Assembly (NCBI RefSeq): GCF_009866805.1
Contig: NZ_SIZW01000040.1
Coordinates: forward strand, 620,001 to 684,000
Source: Schauerella aestuarii
GTDB taxonomy: Bacteria; Pseudomonadota; Gammaproteobacteria; Burkholderiales; Burkholderiaceae_B
Direction: 5' to 3'
Length of the DNA: 64,000 nt
The position numbers and the translations under genes were made by a program. The notes beneath the pieces were generated by a model. That model did not search any database. It saw nothing but the letters and a program-made list of their open reading frames with translations, and had not been told where the DNA came from. Positions 1-8,529 of the stretch are shown here, piece after piece. The first letter of the stretch is position 1, and every line of letters begins with the position of its first letter.

Positions 1-42
1 CCGTCCACCCGATTTCATTTGTTCTTTTTTCAGGAATTCGTC

Positions 43-369
43 ATGCACAAGACCTTGCAGAAGCTGGCCCCCCGCGGACGTTGGCCCTTCGTTTCCAACG
101 AGGTGCATTTGATGCACACCGGCGCACTCGAAGCATTGGTGCCGTCACCGGTACCCGCGCCGTTATCGGTCCGCCCTTCCGTGCAGGCCGCCCCGAGCGT
201 GGCTGTGATGAAGGCCATTGATCGCAACTCGATCGCAGGTGTGGGGATTCATGGTGCGATGGCCCAGCCGGTCACCCGTGCGCGGATGATCAAGGACGTG
301 ATGCTGGTCGCCGGCTGGGGTGCGGTCATCCCCGGCGTTATGTGGATCGGCAGCGCGGTTGGATATTGA
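43..369 (+). CDS. Small hypothetical protein with C-terminal membrane segment
   Basis: Unrecognised 108-residue protein. The ATG at 43 is preferred over an upstream in-frame start at 19 because CAGGAA lies 6 bases before it. The N-terminal half is basic, the middle is rich in Pro, Ala and Val and probably disordered, and the last 20 residues are hydrophobic with Gly (VAGWGAVIPGVMWIGSAVGY), so one C-terminal membrane segment is likely. A strong hairpin follows at 458-496. No family is recognised and no function is proposed. It could be an orphan or a lineage-specific small membrane protein. Confidence 0.5.
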   Translation: MHKTLQKLAPRGRWPFVSNEVHLMHTGALEALVPSPVPAPLSVRPSVQAAPSVAVMKAIDRNSIAGVGIHGAMAQPVTRARMIKDVMLVAGWGAVIPGVMWIGSAVGY

Positions 370-457
370 TTTTCGGCACTGCACGCGCTGGCCTGTCATT
401 TGGACCCTGTGCACGCGATGCAATACCGAAGCTGCACCATGCGAGAATGTGGCACCC

Positions 458-496
458 AGGCAGGGCCTCGCCTGAGCTTCGTGCGAGGCCCTGCCT
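458..496. terminator. Strong hairpin between convergent genes
   Basis: Perfect 14-bp inverted repeat (458-471 with 483-496) around an 11-base loop, lying between the plus-strand small gene and the minus-strand SDR gene. There is no long T run on either side, so it is a stem-only terminator or RNA 3'-end barrier acting in either direction. Confidence 0.6.
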
Positions 497-511
497 TGCG
501 GGGGTGTGGCG

Positions 512-1303
512 CTAGATCGTTGCCACCGAGCCCGAGTCGACGCGATAGTTGCTGCCGTTCACGAAGCTGGCGCGTTCTGAGCACAAGAATGCAATCACAG
601 CCGCAACTTCTTCGGGCTTGCCGCGGCGCTTGAGCTCCATGAACGGACGCTCTTCATCCAGGAAGCTCTTGATCGCTTCTTCGAAGCTCACGCCTTTTTC
701 CTTGGCGCGCTTTTCCATCATGGCGTCGGTCATCGGGGTGTGGATGTACGCGGGCGAGCATGCATTGACCAAGATGCCCTCCTTCGCATAGGTTTTCGAC
801 AATCCCTTCACCAAGCTCAGTACGCCCGCCTTGGCAGCGCAATACGGCAGTTCATCCACGTAAGGCTGCACGGCGTCTTCCGACGCGGTCAGCACGATAC
901 GGCCCCAACCGGTGGGCCGCATGTCGTTGATGAAGGCCCGCACGAGACGCACTGCCGACATCAAATCCACTTCCAGCGTCTTCATCCAACCGGCATCGTC
1001 GATCTCGTGAAAGAATCCGGTCGCGCCCGTGATGCCTGCAGCATTGATCAGGATCTGTGGCACACCGACCGCGTCGAGCACTTTGGTGCGCAACGCCGCC
1101 ACGTCGGCAGGTTTGGTCAGGTCGGCGGCAAATGCGTGCACCTTGCCATTCAATTTGGCGGCGGACTTGTCCAGTTCTGCCTGATCCAGATCGCTGATGA
1201 CAACGGTGACGCCTTCGGCCAAGAGATGTTCTGCGGTGCTGAATCCAATGCCGGAATCCGCGCCGGTAATCAAGGCCACCCGGCCCTTAATGCCTAAATC
1301 CAT
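512..1303 (-). CDS. SDR family NAD(P)-dependent oxidoreductase
   Basis: 263-residue classical short-chain dehydrogenase/reductase. The cofactor motif TGADSGIG is at residues 13-20, NAAG at 87-90, and the catalytic Ser141, Tyr154 and Lys158 (YCAAK) are all present. Length is typical of the family. The start at 1303 has AGGAGA about 5 bases upstream. Substrate cannot be read from sequence. Family members of this type act on 3-hydroxyacyl, sugar-alcohol or aromatic diol substrates. It is divergent from the aldo/keto reductase at 1530, with a 226-bp intergenic region between them holding no other gene. Confidence 0.9.
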   Translation of the reverse strand: MDLGIKGRVALITGADSGIGFSTAEHLLAEGVTVVISDLDQAELDKSAAKLNGKVHAFAADLTKPADVAALRTKVLDAVGVPQILINAAGITGATGFFHEIDDAGWMKTLEVDLMSAVRLVRAFINDMRPTGWGRIVLTASEDAVQPYVDELPYCAAKAGVLSLVKGLSKTYAKEGILVNACSPAYIHTPMTDAMMEKRAKEKGVSFEEAIKSFLDEERPFMELKRRGKPEEVAAVIAFLCSERASFVNGSNYRVDSGSVATI

Positions 1304-1529
1304 TCTGCTCTCCTAGTGTTGCCCTGCACAAACCGGGACGGTTGGTCCAGGGCGGCTGTATGGATAAGCGATAAGCAAATAGGGTGCCGTTATGCCGCTC
1401 CATGGGAGTGGCAGTCTGCGATGTCTGATGCGGCGCTGCGGTAGTAAGATCGACAGCAAGGCCGACCGGGCGGGCTTCGCGCGATGCGATCCGCCGCGCC
1501 GCATGGCACCTACATCGGAGTACTGAACC

Positions 1530-2579
1530 TTGAAATACCGCAAACTTGGCCGCACCGATCTTGACGTCAGTCTTATTGGTTTGGGCACCATGACGTGGGG
1601 CGAGCAAAATACCGAAGCCGAAGCACACGAGCAGCTGGATTTCGCGTTGGCCCAGGGGGTGACGCTGGTGGATGCCGCCGAGATGTACCCCGTTCCACCC
1701 AAACCCGAAACGCAAGGTCTGACCGAGCAATACATCGGGACGTGGCTTGCGAAAACCAAGCGCCGCAACGATATCGTATTGGCGAGCAAAGTAGCCGGTC
1801 CGGTTCGCGATCCGAAGCGGCCTGGGCACATCCGTGACGGCAAGACTTTCCTGGATCGCAAGAATCTTACGGCTGCACTCGATGCGAGCCTGAAGCGCCT
1901 GCAGACGGATTATCTGGATCTGTACCAGTTGCATTGGCCTGACCGCACCACGGCTACCTTCGGGCAGTTGTCCTATCCGTGGGTAAAGGATGAATCCACC
2001 ACCGCGATCGGCGAAACCTTGAGCGTGCTGCAAGACTTCGTACGCGACGGCAAGGTGCGCCACATTGGCGTCTCCAACGAAACGCCGTGGGGGGTGGGGC
2101 AATTTCTGAAGCATGCCGAGGTCGACGGCTTGCCGCGGATTGCCTCGATTCAAAACCCCTATAGCCTCCTGAATCGGGTGTACGAAATCGGCTTGTCCGA
2201 ATTCACCCATCACGAAGGCGTTGGGTTGCTCGCGTACTCGCCGTTGGCGATGGGCATGCTCTCCGGAAAGTATCTGGACGGCGCGCGGCCGGCCAATGCG
2301 CGCTTGAGCATCTTCACGCGCTTTACGCGCTACAGCAATCCGCAGGCTGAGGCCGCCACCGCCGAGTACGTCAAACTCGCGCGCGAGCATGGCATCTCGC
2401 CCACGCATCTCGCCTTGGCGTGGGTGAACGCGCAGCCGTTCGTGACGAGCAACTTGATCGGGGCCACCACGATCGCACAATTGAAGGAGGATATCGAAAG
2501 CGTCGACGTTGAATTGAGCGCCGAGATCCTGACGGCCATCGATGCCATCCACAAGAAGTATCCCAACCCGGCCCCGTAA
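1530..2579 (+). CDS. Aldo/keto reductase, Tas-like
   Basis: 349-residue NADP(H)-dependent aldo/keto reductase. The catalytic tetrad is visible: Asp48, Tyr53, Lys87 and His135 (LYQLHWPD). The stretch DRTTATFGQLSYPW after the His motif resembles E. coli Tas, so it probably belongs to that branch. It starts at TTG 1530, with TCGGAG about 10 bases upstream and no better ATG in frame. Cytosolic (beta/alpha)8 barrel; substrate unknown. It stands alone, convergent with the EamA gene, with a shared hairpin at 2627-2658. Confidence 0.9.
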   Translation: MKYRKLGRTDLDVSLIGLGTMTWGEQNTEAEAHEQLDFALAQGVTLVDAAEMYPVPPKPETQGLTEQYIGTWLAKTKRRNDIVLASKVAGPVRDPKRPGHIRDGKTFLDRKNLTAALDASLKRLQTDYLDLYQLHWPDRTTATFGQLSYPWVKDESTTAIGETLSVLQDFVRDGKVRHIGVSNETPWGVGQFLKHAEVDGLPRIASIQNPYSLLNRVYEIGLSEFTHHEGVGLLAYSPLAMGMLSGKYLDGARPANARLSIFTRFTRYSNPQAEAATAEYVKLAREHGISPTHLALAWVNAQPFVTSNLIGATTIAQLKEDIESVDVELSAEILTAIDAIHKKYPNPAP

Positions 2580-2626
2580 GGCAGGGCGCACCCCCGGGTG
2601 CATATAAGGTCGACGCCCTCAGCCGG

Positions 2627-2658
2627 CTGGGCAGCGCGCTTTCTCAAGCGCTGCCCAG
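2627..2658. terminator. Hairpin between convergent genes
   Basis: 11-bp perfect inverted repeat (2627-2637 with 2648-2658) around a 10-base loop. It lies downstream of the aldo/keto reductase and covers the last codons of the minus-strand EamA gene. No U tract on the plus strand. Probable shared terminator. Confidence 0.5.
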
Positions 2659-3516
2659 CAGCACGACACCGGCGACGATGGCCAGGCAGCCCAGCAGGCG
2701 GCCAATGCCGACGGTTTCGCGCAGCAGGATCATGCCTGCGAAGGTGCCCAACATCATCGACATTTCACGCGCCGGTGCCACCAGGCTGAGCGGCGCGCCC
2801 ATGCGCAGGGCATACAGCACAAGGATGTAGCCCAGCGGCGAAAGAAAGCCTACGGCGATCGCCAATCCCCAATATCCGCGCATCGATTCCCAATTGCTGC
2901 GGCGGCGCTTCAGCATGTGCGGGGTAAACATCACGGTGCGCGTCAATACGGTCAGCCAGTCGAAAAGGACCGGCATGATCAACAGCACCTTCACGCCGTA
3001 GGCATCCACCACCGTGTAAACCGCGATGAAGGCGCCGATGATCAACCCCCAGCGCACGCCGATCCATGCCTGCGGTTGCGTGAATATCGTGAGCCGGCCC
3101 TGCGTGGCGATCAGCAGTACACCACTCACCACGCACAGCATGCCGCCCAGGCCGGCCGCCGAGGTGGGTTCGCCGAGCAAGGTAACGGCGCCGATCGTCG
3201 ACAGTAATGGCCCGGTGCCGCGCGCGATGGGATAGACCACCGACAGATCGGCCACTTGATAGCCGCGCTGCAGGCACAGGCTGTAGCCCAGGTGCAGACC
3301 GGCGGAAATCACGATGCACGCCAGCACGGGCAGCGTCCATTGCATGCCGTCGTGAAACATCGACCATAGCGCCCAGGGCGCATAGATTACCGTTGCCGCC
3401 AGACCGTAGGCGTAAACAAAAGCGGGGCCGACCTTGGCTGCGCGTTTGGCAAGCAGGTTCCAGGTGGCGTGCGCCACGGCAGCCAGAATGACAAGGAGCA
3501 GGGCAGTGTGGGACAT
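2644..3516 (-). CDS. EamA/DMT-family permease
   Basis: 290-residue inner-membrane protein with about ten hydrophobic segments in two halves, the EamA (DUF6) drug/metabolite transporter layout. The start MSHTALLLVILAAVAHATWNLLAKRAAK matches the conserved N-terminal HATWN..K pattern of this branch. Each half has a Gly-rich LG.LLC..G-type helix. Length is normal for the family. The exported or imported metabolite cannot be inferred. No strong ribosome site is seen before 3516. It is monocistronic. Confidence 0.85.
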   Translation of the reverse strand: MSHTALLLVILAAVAHATWNLLAKRAAKVGPAFVYAYGLAATVIYAPWALWSMFHDGMQWTLPVLACIVISAGLHLGYSLCLQRGYQVADLSVVYPIARGTGPLLSTIGAVTLLGEPTSAAGLGGMLCVVSGVLLIATQGRLTIFTQPQAWIGVRWGLIIGAFIAVYTVVDAYGVKVLLIMPVLFDWLTVLTRTVMFTPHMLKRRRSNWESMRGYWGLAIAVGFLSPLGYILVLYALRMGAPLSLVAPAREMSMMLGTFAGMILLRETVGIGRLLGCLAIVAGVVLLGSA

Positions 3517-4141
3517 GGCAGGTCAGGCCACTGGACGAGCAGGCAATCGCCTAGGGACAGCAGGCCGCAGCGTAGAGCAAGCGATCCAGCCTATCCAGGC
3601 ATCAGTACAGTCCAGAGAAGGCGCGATCCACCGCAGAGTGGGAGCAAGCCAGCCCGAAGGTCGCGCAGGCCGCGGCGGATCGAAACGCCCCTGTCGCTTA
3701 GGCTGAATGATTGGCTCTCCCCCAGTGTGGGTAAAACGCAGCAGTCCGATCAGGTAAGGCACGACGTAAGTTGTTGTTTTAATGTAGAATGCTGGGTTTG
3801 CCAAAACTCATCCTCTGCGCGCGACGATAAATCGGCCGGTGTGTCGGGTCAGGCGTCGATCCTAGTGATCGGTCGCGCTTGCCTGATATGCCATTTGAGA
3901 TGCGGGATTAGCCCCGCACCTCGATACATAAGGCCAATGTGACGTCCCGATTCGCTTGACGATAAACATGGCGGCACAACCGGGATCGGCTTCGGTCGAT
4001 CTGGTGGTGGCACCAGTGAATTGTCATCGAAATGTCACGAAGCAGCAGCTTAAAACAAATGATCCGTCATTGCTTTAGGCGGCCAACGCCCGGCATAGCG
4101 TTGTTCACGAGTCGCGCAGTACGATGAATCAGGAGTTCTTA
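3517..4141. other. 625-bp gene-free region upstream of rplS
   Basis: No convincing gene. Short open frames here have no ribosome site and no family resemblance. Contents seen: a minus-10-like TAGAAT at 3785-3790, but its upstream TTGTTG (3771-3776) is too close to be a minus 35; and a hairpin TGCGGG/CCCGCA at 3901-3918 without a T run. It may be a long rplS promoter/leader. The rpsP-rimM-trmD genes that normally precede rplS are absent. Confidence 0.5.
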
Positions 4142-4534
4142 ATGAACCTTATCGCTACCCTCGAACAAGAAGAGATCACCCGGCTGCTCGCCGCGAAAAA
4201 CATCGACGCCATGCCCGAATTCGCCCCCGGCGATACGGTTGTCGTCAGCGTCAACGTCGTCGAAGGCACGCGTAAGCGTGTGCAGGCGTTCGAAGGCGTC
4301 GTTATCGCCCGTCGCAACCGTGGTCTGAACTCGGCCTTCATCGTGCGCAAGATTTCGTCGGGTGAAGCCGTCGAGCGTACGTTCCAACTGTACTCGCCGC
4401 AGATCGCCACGATCGAAGTGAAGCGCCGTGGTGACGTTCGCCGCGCCAAGCTTTACTACCTGCGTTCGCGTTCGGGCAAGTCGGCACGTATCAAGGAAAA
4501 GCTCGTCAGCAAGAAGGTTGCTTCGGCAGCATAA
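4142..4534 (+). CDS. rplS: 50S ribosomal protein L19
   Basis: 130-residue L19, a large-subunit protein at the 30S-50S interface. Recognised from [23 protein letters not shown] (partial: Fx[17 protein letters not shown]), [13 protein letters not shown] and [14 protein letters not shown]. The start at 4142 is chosen because AGGAG at 4131-4135 lies 6 bases upstream; an in-frame ATG at 4124 would place the ribosome site inside the gene. In most Proteobacteria rplS closes the rpsP-rimM-trmD-rplS operon; here the upstream neighbour is an unrelated permease on the other strand. Followed by an intrinsic terminator at 4617-4646. Confidence 0.97.
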   Translation: MNLIATLEQEEITRLLAAKNIDAMPEFAPGDTVVVSVNVVEGTRKRVQAFEGVVIARRNRGLNSAFIVRKISSGEAVERTFQLYSPQIATIEVKRRGDVRRAKLYYLRSRSGKSARIKEKLVSKKVASAA

Positions 4535-4616
4535 TTGCGGCAAGGCTAGGTCCCGGATTGCATGCCGTGCCGGGGGCGAATGCCCCATCATTTCGGCAGG
4601 GATGCAAATCCGGGTT

Positions 4617-4646
4617 AAAAAGGCACCTCGACAGGTGCCTTTTTTT
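4617..4646 (+). terminator. Intrinsic terminator of rplS
   Basis: Stem AGGCACCT (4621-4628) and AGGTGCCT (4633-4640) with loop CGAC, four A before and six T after. Canonical rho-independent terminator, 82 bases after the rplS stop. It also argues that the next gene starts after it. Confidence 0.9.
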
Positions 4647-4662
4647 ATTCGCATGCATTTAC

Positions 4663-5409
4663 ATGTCTGACCCCACATCCGCGCCGCCGATGCGACGGAT
4701 TCCAGTAGGTCCCGGCTTCGATCCCGCCGATCAGCCGTGGGTCACGGCCGACGACGGATTGACTCCCGTACCCGCCTGGGCGCTCACCCCCGAGGCGCTG
4801 CGGCGCATGCTGGCCTCGGCCGCGCCTTGGGCGATGGCGTTGCCGGTCGATAACGATCGCCGCTATCCCGGCCGCGAAGGCAAGCCCCTGAAGGCGGCGG
4901 TGCTCGTGCCGATGGTGATGCATCCCGACGGCATCCGGGTGGTGCTCACGCAGCGCACCTCGCATTTACGCGAGCACGCGGGGCAAATCAGTTTTCCGGG
5001 TGGCCGTATCGAGGACGACGATGCCAGTCCGGTGGCTGCCGCACTGCGCGAAGCATTTGAAGAAACGGGCCTGGCTGCCGATCGGGTGGAGGTGCTCGGC
5101 TCGATGCACGATTACGTGACCGCAACCGGGTTCTCGATCACGCCTGTGGTCGGCCTCGTCGCACCCGGCGCGGCATTGCAGGCCGAGCCGTTCGAGGTGG
5201 AAGAGATCTTCGAAGTGCCGCTGTCCTTCCTGATGAATCCGGCCAATCACCGGTTGCACCATGTGGAGTTGCCGGATGGCGCCACGCGCAACTATTACGG
5301 CATGATGTGGCAGAAATTCTTCATCTGGGGCGCGACGGCGGGCATGCTGCGCAACCTGTATCACTTGCTGAGCATGGCCGCGGCGGACGATTCCGCCGCC
5401 AGCGATTGA
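4663..5409 (+). CDS. CoA pyrophosphatase, NUDIX family
   Basis: 248-residue NUDIX hydrolase of the CoA-pyrophosphatase branch (NudL-like), which cleaves CoA and CoA esters into phosphopantetheine and 3',5'-ADP. The branch signature LTQRTSHLREHAGQISFPGG (residues 95-114) runs straight into the Nudix box with Glu117, Arg129-Glu130 and EETG 133-136. The start ATG 4663 lies just after the rplS terminator; an in-frame ATG at 4558 would make the coding region run through that terminator. No clear ribosome site precedes 4663, so ATG 4690 is an alternative. Confidence 0.9.
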   Translation: MSDPTSAPPMRRIPVGPGFDPADQPWVTADDGLTPVPAWALTPEALRRMLASAAPWAMALPVDNDRRYPGREGKPLKAAVLVPMVMHPDGIRVVLTQRTSHLREHAGQISFPGGRIEDDDASPVAAALREAFEETGLAADRVEVLGSMHDYVTATGFSITPVVGLVAPGAALQAEPFEVEEIFEVPLSFLMNPANHRLHHVELPDGATRNYYGMMWQKFFIWGATAGMLRNLYHLLSMAAADDSAASD

Positions 5410-5439
5410 TCCCGGCTGGGCAGTCGATGTCGCGGCGCG

Positions 5440-5548
5440 ATGCTGCGAGGCATCCCGGGCACGAATGCTGTCTGCGCTATGCCGCAATGCATCCCTGAGA
5501 CAACGCCGTCGGCGCGATGCCGCGATGCATCTCCGGCGGCAACGCTGA
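5440..5548 (+). repeat. Three degenerate copies of a ~38-bp repeat
   Basis: Between the CoA pyrophosphatase and rsgA, related 15-mers begin at 5440 (ATGCTGCGAGGCATC), 5479 (ATGCCGCAATGCATC) and 5517 (ATGCCGCGATGCATC), each followed by a C/G-rich segment ending near CAACGC in the last two copies. The period is 38-39 bp. Non-coding. Confidence 0.55.
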
Positions 5549-5570
5549 CGGATGACCCTTTCGCCGGCGC

Positions 5571-6473
5571 CTAGTAGCGATCCTTCGCTGCCGCCTGTTC
5601 ATCCAGGATCCGCAGATAAAGGGCATGCCGCTCCGGGTGCACCCGGCCTTCGGCCATCGCCGTGAGCACGCCGCAGCCCGGCTCATGCCGGTGCGAGCAG
5701 TTATAGAACCGACACTGCTCGATGTACTGACCGAACTCCGGAAACCCGCGCACGATATCTTCGCCGGTCAGGTGCTGCAGGCCAAAGGCCTGAAATCCTG
5801 GGGAATCGATCAGATCGCCTGCGCCATCGGGCAGATGATAAAGGCGGGTGCTGGTGGTGGTGTGCTTGCCCATGTCCAGTGCCAGCGAGTGCTCGCGCGT
5901 GGGCGCCTTCGCATCGGGGATCAAGCCATTGAGCACGGTCGATTTGCCCATGCCGCTCTGGCCGAGCAGCAAACTGGTCTTGGCTTTCAGATAAGGCAGC
6001 AATTTCTCTCGGGTCGCCGCTGTATCCTGGGCCGAGATCTCGACGATAGGCACCCCGAGATCGGCCACCTTGGCCAGGCGCTTGCGCGCGGCATCCAGGC
6101 CGTCGAGCAAGTCGACTTTGTTGAGCACGATGATCGGTGTGAGATCGGCACTCCAGGCACCGGCCAGGGCGCGGCCCACCAGATCGTCTGAAAACGTGGG
6201 GGCGACGGCGACAACGATCAACAACTGGTCGACGTTCGCGGCGAATTGTTTGGTGCGCAATTCGTCCGAGCGATACAGCAGGTTGCGCCGGGGCAGGATG
6301 GCGTCGATGGCGCCTTCATCCTGGCCTTGCAGACTGACGGTGACCTCATCGCCCACCGCTGCGCCTGCTTTCTTGCCGCGCGGGAAGCATTTGCGCAAGG
6401 CCCCGTCGGCAAACTCGACGGTGTAGTGGCGGCCATGGGCCGCGATGATTCTGCCTTGCTCGAGCCGGCTCAT
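5571..6473 (-). CDS. rsgA: Ribosome small-subunit-dependent GTPase A
   Basis: 300-residue RsgA (YjeQ), the circularly permuted GTPase that helps late 30S subunit maturation. An OB-fold N-terminus is followed by G4 (NKVD, 118-121), then G1 (GQSGMGKST, 171-179) and DSPGF, the permuted order of the family. The C-terminal zinc finger has CRFYNCSHRHEPGC. An in-frame TTG at 6500 would add nine residues; ATG 6473 is preferred, although neither has a good ribosome site. It follows the M48 protease gene by 56 bp on the same strand. Confidence 0.93.
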   Translation of the reverse strand: MSRLEQGRIIAAHGRHYTVEFADGALRKCFPRGKKAGAAVGDEVTVSLQGQDEGAIDAILPRRNLLYRSDELRTKQFAANVDQLLIVVAVAPTFSDDLVGRALAGAWSADLTPIIVLNKVDLLDGLDAARKRLAKVADLGVPIVEISAQDTAATREKLLPYLKAKTSLLLGQSGMGKSTVLNGLIPDAKAPTREHSLALDMGKHTTTSTRLYHLPDGAGDLIDSPGFQAFGLQHLTGEDIVRGFPEFGQYIEQCRFYNCSHRHEPGCGVLTAMAEGRVHPERHALYLRILDEQAAAKDRY

Positions 6474-6529
6474 GAGTGCGTCATGCGGTGGGTCCGCCAA
6501 AAGAAAAAGAAAATGCCATGGGACACAGC

Positions 6530-7780
6530 CTATGCAGGGGTGGCGTTCAGGTGCCGGATGCGCACGGCGGCCGGCGGATGGCTATCGTAAAACGCCGAAT
6601 GCACCGGGTCGGGCGTAAGCGTGGCCGCATTGTCGTCGTACAGCTTGATCAGGGCGGAGGTGAGCCGATCGGCGGAGCTCTGATCGCGCGCGTAGGCATC
6701 GGCCTCGAACTCGGCGCGGCGCGAATACCAGCTCGACAGCGGTGTAAACAGGAAGGTGAATACCGGCACGACCAGGAAGAACAGGATCAGCGCCATGGCA
6801 TCGTTGCGCCCGCCCAGTTGCGGCACCACGCCCAGCCCTTCGTAAAACGCGGGCTGCTGTGCCAACCATCCCAGAAGCGCGAAGAAACCCAGCGCCAGGG
6901 CAAAGCTGATGACGATCCGCTTGACGATGTGGCGGCGGGCAAAATGGCCCAGTTCGTGCGCGAGCACCGCTTCGATTTCGTCCGCGTTCAGTCGGGCCAG
7001 CAGCGTATCGAAGAAGACGATCCGGCGCGCCCGGCCGAAGCCGGTGAAGTAGGCGTTGCCGTGGGCCGAGCGCTTGGAGCCGTCCATCACGAACAAGCCG
7101 TTGAGCGAGAAGCCGCAGCGCGTGGCGAGCGTTTTGATGCGGTCGGCCAGAGCGGGATCGTCCAGCGGCTTGAAGCTATTGAACAGCGGGGCGATCACCG
7201 ACGGATACAGCACGAGGATCAGCATGTTGAAGGCCGTCCACACGCCCCAGGCCCAGAGCCACCAGAACGGCCCGGCAGCGGCCATCAGCCACAGCACCAC
7301 GGCCGCCAGCGGCAAGCCCAGTGCCACGCCCACCAGGGCGCCTTTGATGGCGTCCGAGATGAAAAGGCGGGGCGTCATGCGATTGAAGCCAAAGCGCGCC
7401 TCGAGCTTGAATTGCCGCCAAAGCGTGAAGGGCAGGCCGATCACGGCCAGCAGGCCCACGACGGCGCCGATGAACAGGAGCTGGCGCAGGAAGTCGTGGC
7501 TGGTGAGGCCCGCCACGAAAGTGTCGATCGCCTGCAGGCCGCCCAGCAAGGTGAGCCCAACAAGCACCGCGGCATCGAACACGCGTTCGATCATCGTGAG
7601 CTTGGCGCGCGCGACGGTGTAGTCGGCTGCGCGCTGATGCGAATGCAGGCCGATCCGGGCCGCAAACTCCGGGGGAACCTCATCGCGGTGGCGGGCCACG
7701 TGACGAATCTGCCGCGAGGCCAGCCAAAGCCGGACTGCAACGTCGGTGAGCAGCAGCGCAATAAACAGCAATGTGAGCAT
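6530..7780 (-). CDS. M48 family (Ste24-like) membrane metalloprotease
   Basis: 416-residue integral-membrane zinc protease. The active-site motif HELGH lies in EAVLAHELGHFARRHIVK, with the third zinc ligand Glu in the downstream EFEADAYA segment. Several hydrophobic segments flank the catalytic core, as in Ste24/CAAX-type M48 proteins. Its inner-membrane role is presumably protein quality control, but no substrate is evident. ATG 7780 starts directly with a membrane segment. It is divergent from orn and is probably co-transcribed with rsgA. Confidence 0.9.
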   Translation of the reverse strand: MLTLLFIALLLTDVAVRLWLASRQIRHVARHRDEVPPEFAARIGLHSHQRAADYTVARAKLTMIERVFDAAVLVGLTLLGGLQAIDTFVAGLTSHDFLRQLLFIGAVVGLLAVIGLPFTLWRQFKLEARFGFNRMTPRLFISDAIKGALVGVALGLPLAAVVLWLMAAAGPFWWLWAWGVWTAFNMLILVLYPSVIAPLFNSFKPLDDPALADRIKTLATRCGFSLNGLFVMDGSKRSAHGNAYFTGFGRARRIVFFDTLLARLNADEIEAVLAHELGHFARRHIVKRIVISFALALGFFALLGWLAQQPAFYEGLGVVPQLGGRNDAMALILFFLVVPVFTFLFTPLSSWYSRRAEFEADAYARDQSSADRLTSALIKLYDDNAATLTPDPVHSAFYDSHPPAAVRIRHLNATPA

Positions 7781-7842
7781 AAAGGGCGTGGCGCAGACGA
7801 GGCTGTGCGAAAATCCAGCGTTTTAGAGGCAAAGCAAATTAT

Positions 7843-8388
7843 ATGGCTGCGAACGAAAATCGCCTGATCTGGCTCGACATGGAAATGACCGGGCTGGACC
7901 CGGAAAAGGAACGCATCATCGAGGTGGCGGTGGTGGTGACCGAACCCGATCTCACCGTGGTGGCGGAAGGGCCCGTGATCGTCGTACACCAGTCGAACGA
8001 ACTGCTGGATGCCATGGACCATTGGAACACATCCACGCATGGCCGCAGCGGCCTGACCGAGAAGGTGCGCGCGTCGACGATCGACGAGGCACAGGCCGAG
8101 GCCACGTTGATCGCGTTCCTGGCGCAACACGTGCCGGCCGGCAAGTCGCCGATGTGCGGCAATACGATCGGCCAGGATCGTCGTTTCATGGTGCGCTACA
8201 TGCCCAAGCTGGAAGAATTCTTCCACTATCGCAATCTGGACGTAAGCACGCTGAAGGAACTGGCGCGCCGCTGGCGTCCGGACGTGTACAAGGGTTTCGA
8301 CAAGAAGAGCCGGCACGAAGCGCTGGCCGATATTTATGAGTCGATCGACGAACTCAAGTACTACCGCGAGCACTTCCTCAAGGTCTGA
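7843..8388 (+). CDS. orn: Oligoribonuclease
   Basis: 181-residue DEDDh 3'-5' exoribonuclease that finishes RNA decay by turning 2-5-mers into mononucleotides and also degrades pGpG. Visible motifs: [11 protein letters not shown] with the first Asp-Glu pair, the Asp in NTIGQD, and the closing His...Asp in SRHEALADI. Length matches the family. Starts at ATG 7843, 62 bp from the divergent M48 gene. Cytosolic and normally essential or nearly so in Proteobacteria. Confidence 0.96.
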   Translation: MAANENRLIWLDMEMTGLDPEKERIIEVAVVVTEPDLTVVAEGPVIVVHQSNELLDAMDHWNTSTHGRSGLTEKVRASTIDEAQAEATLIAFLAQHVPAGKSPMCGNTIGQDRRFMVRYMPKLEEFFHYRNLDVSTLKELARRWRPDVYKGFDKKSRHEALADIYESIDELKYYREHFLKV

Positions 8389-8529
8389 CCAAACATACCG
8401 GGGCGGTTACGTCCCAGTGTGTTGGCATCCGCAGGCAAGGCGTTGTCACATCGCCACGCGCTGGCTCCTGCCGCCATGCGCCTTGCGTACGCCGTGCGGG
8501 GGCACCCACCAAAGTGAGTTGCCGAGGCA

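Noticed and set aside
3469-3942. 157-codon open frame in the rplS upstream region
   Set aside because: No ribosome site, Arg/Ser/Pro-biased composition typical of a high-GC non-coding frame, and no family resemblance.
6476-7867. 463-codon plus-strand frame opposite the M48 protease
   Set aside because: Lies exactly antisense to a gene with an intact HELGH motif; Arg/Gln-rich composition is that of an antisense shadow.
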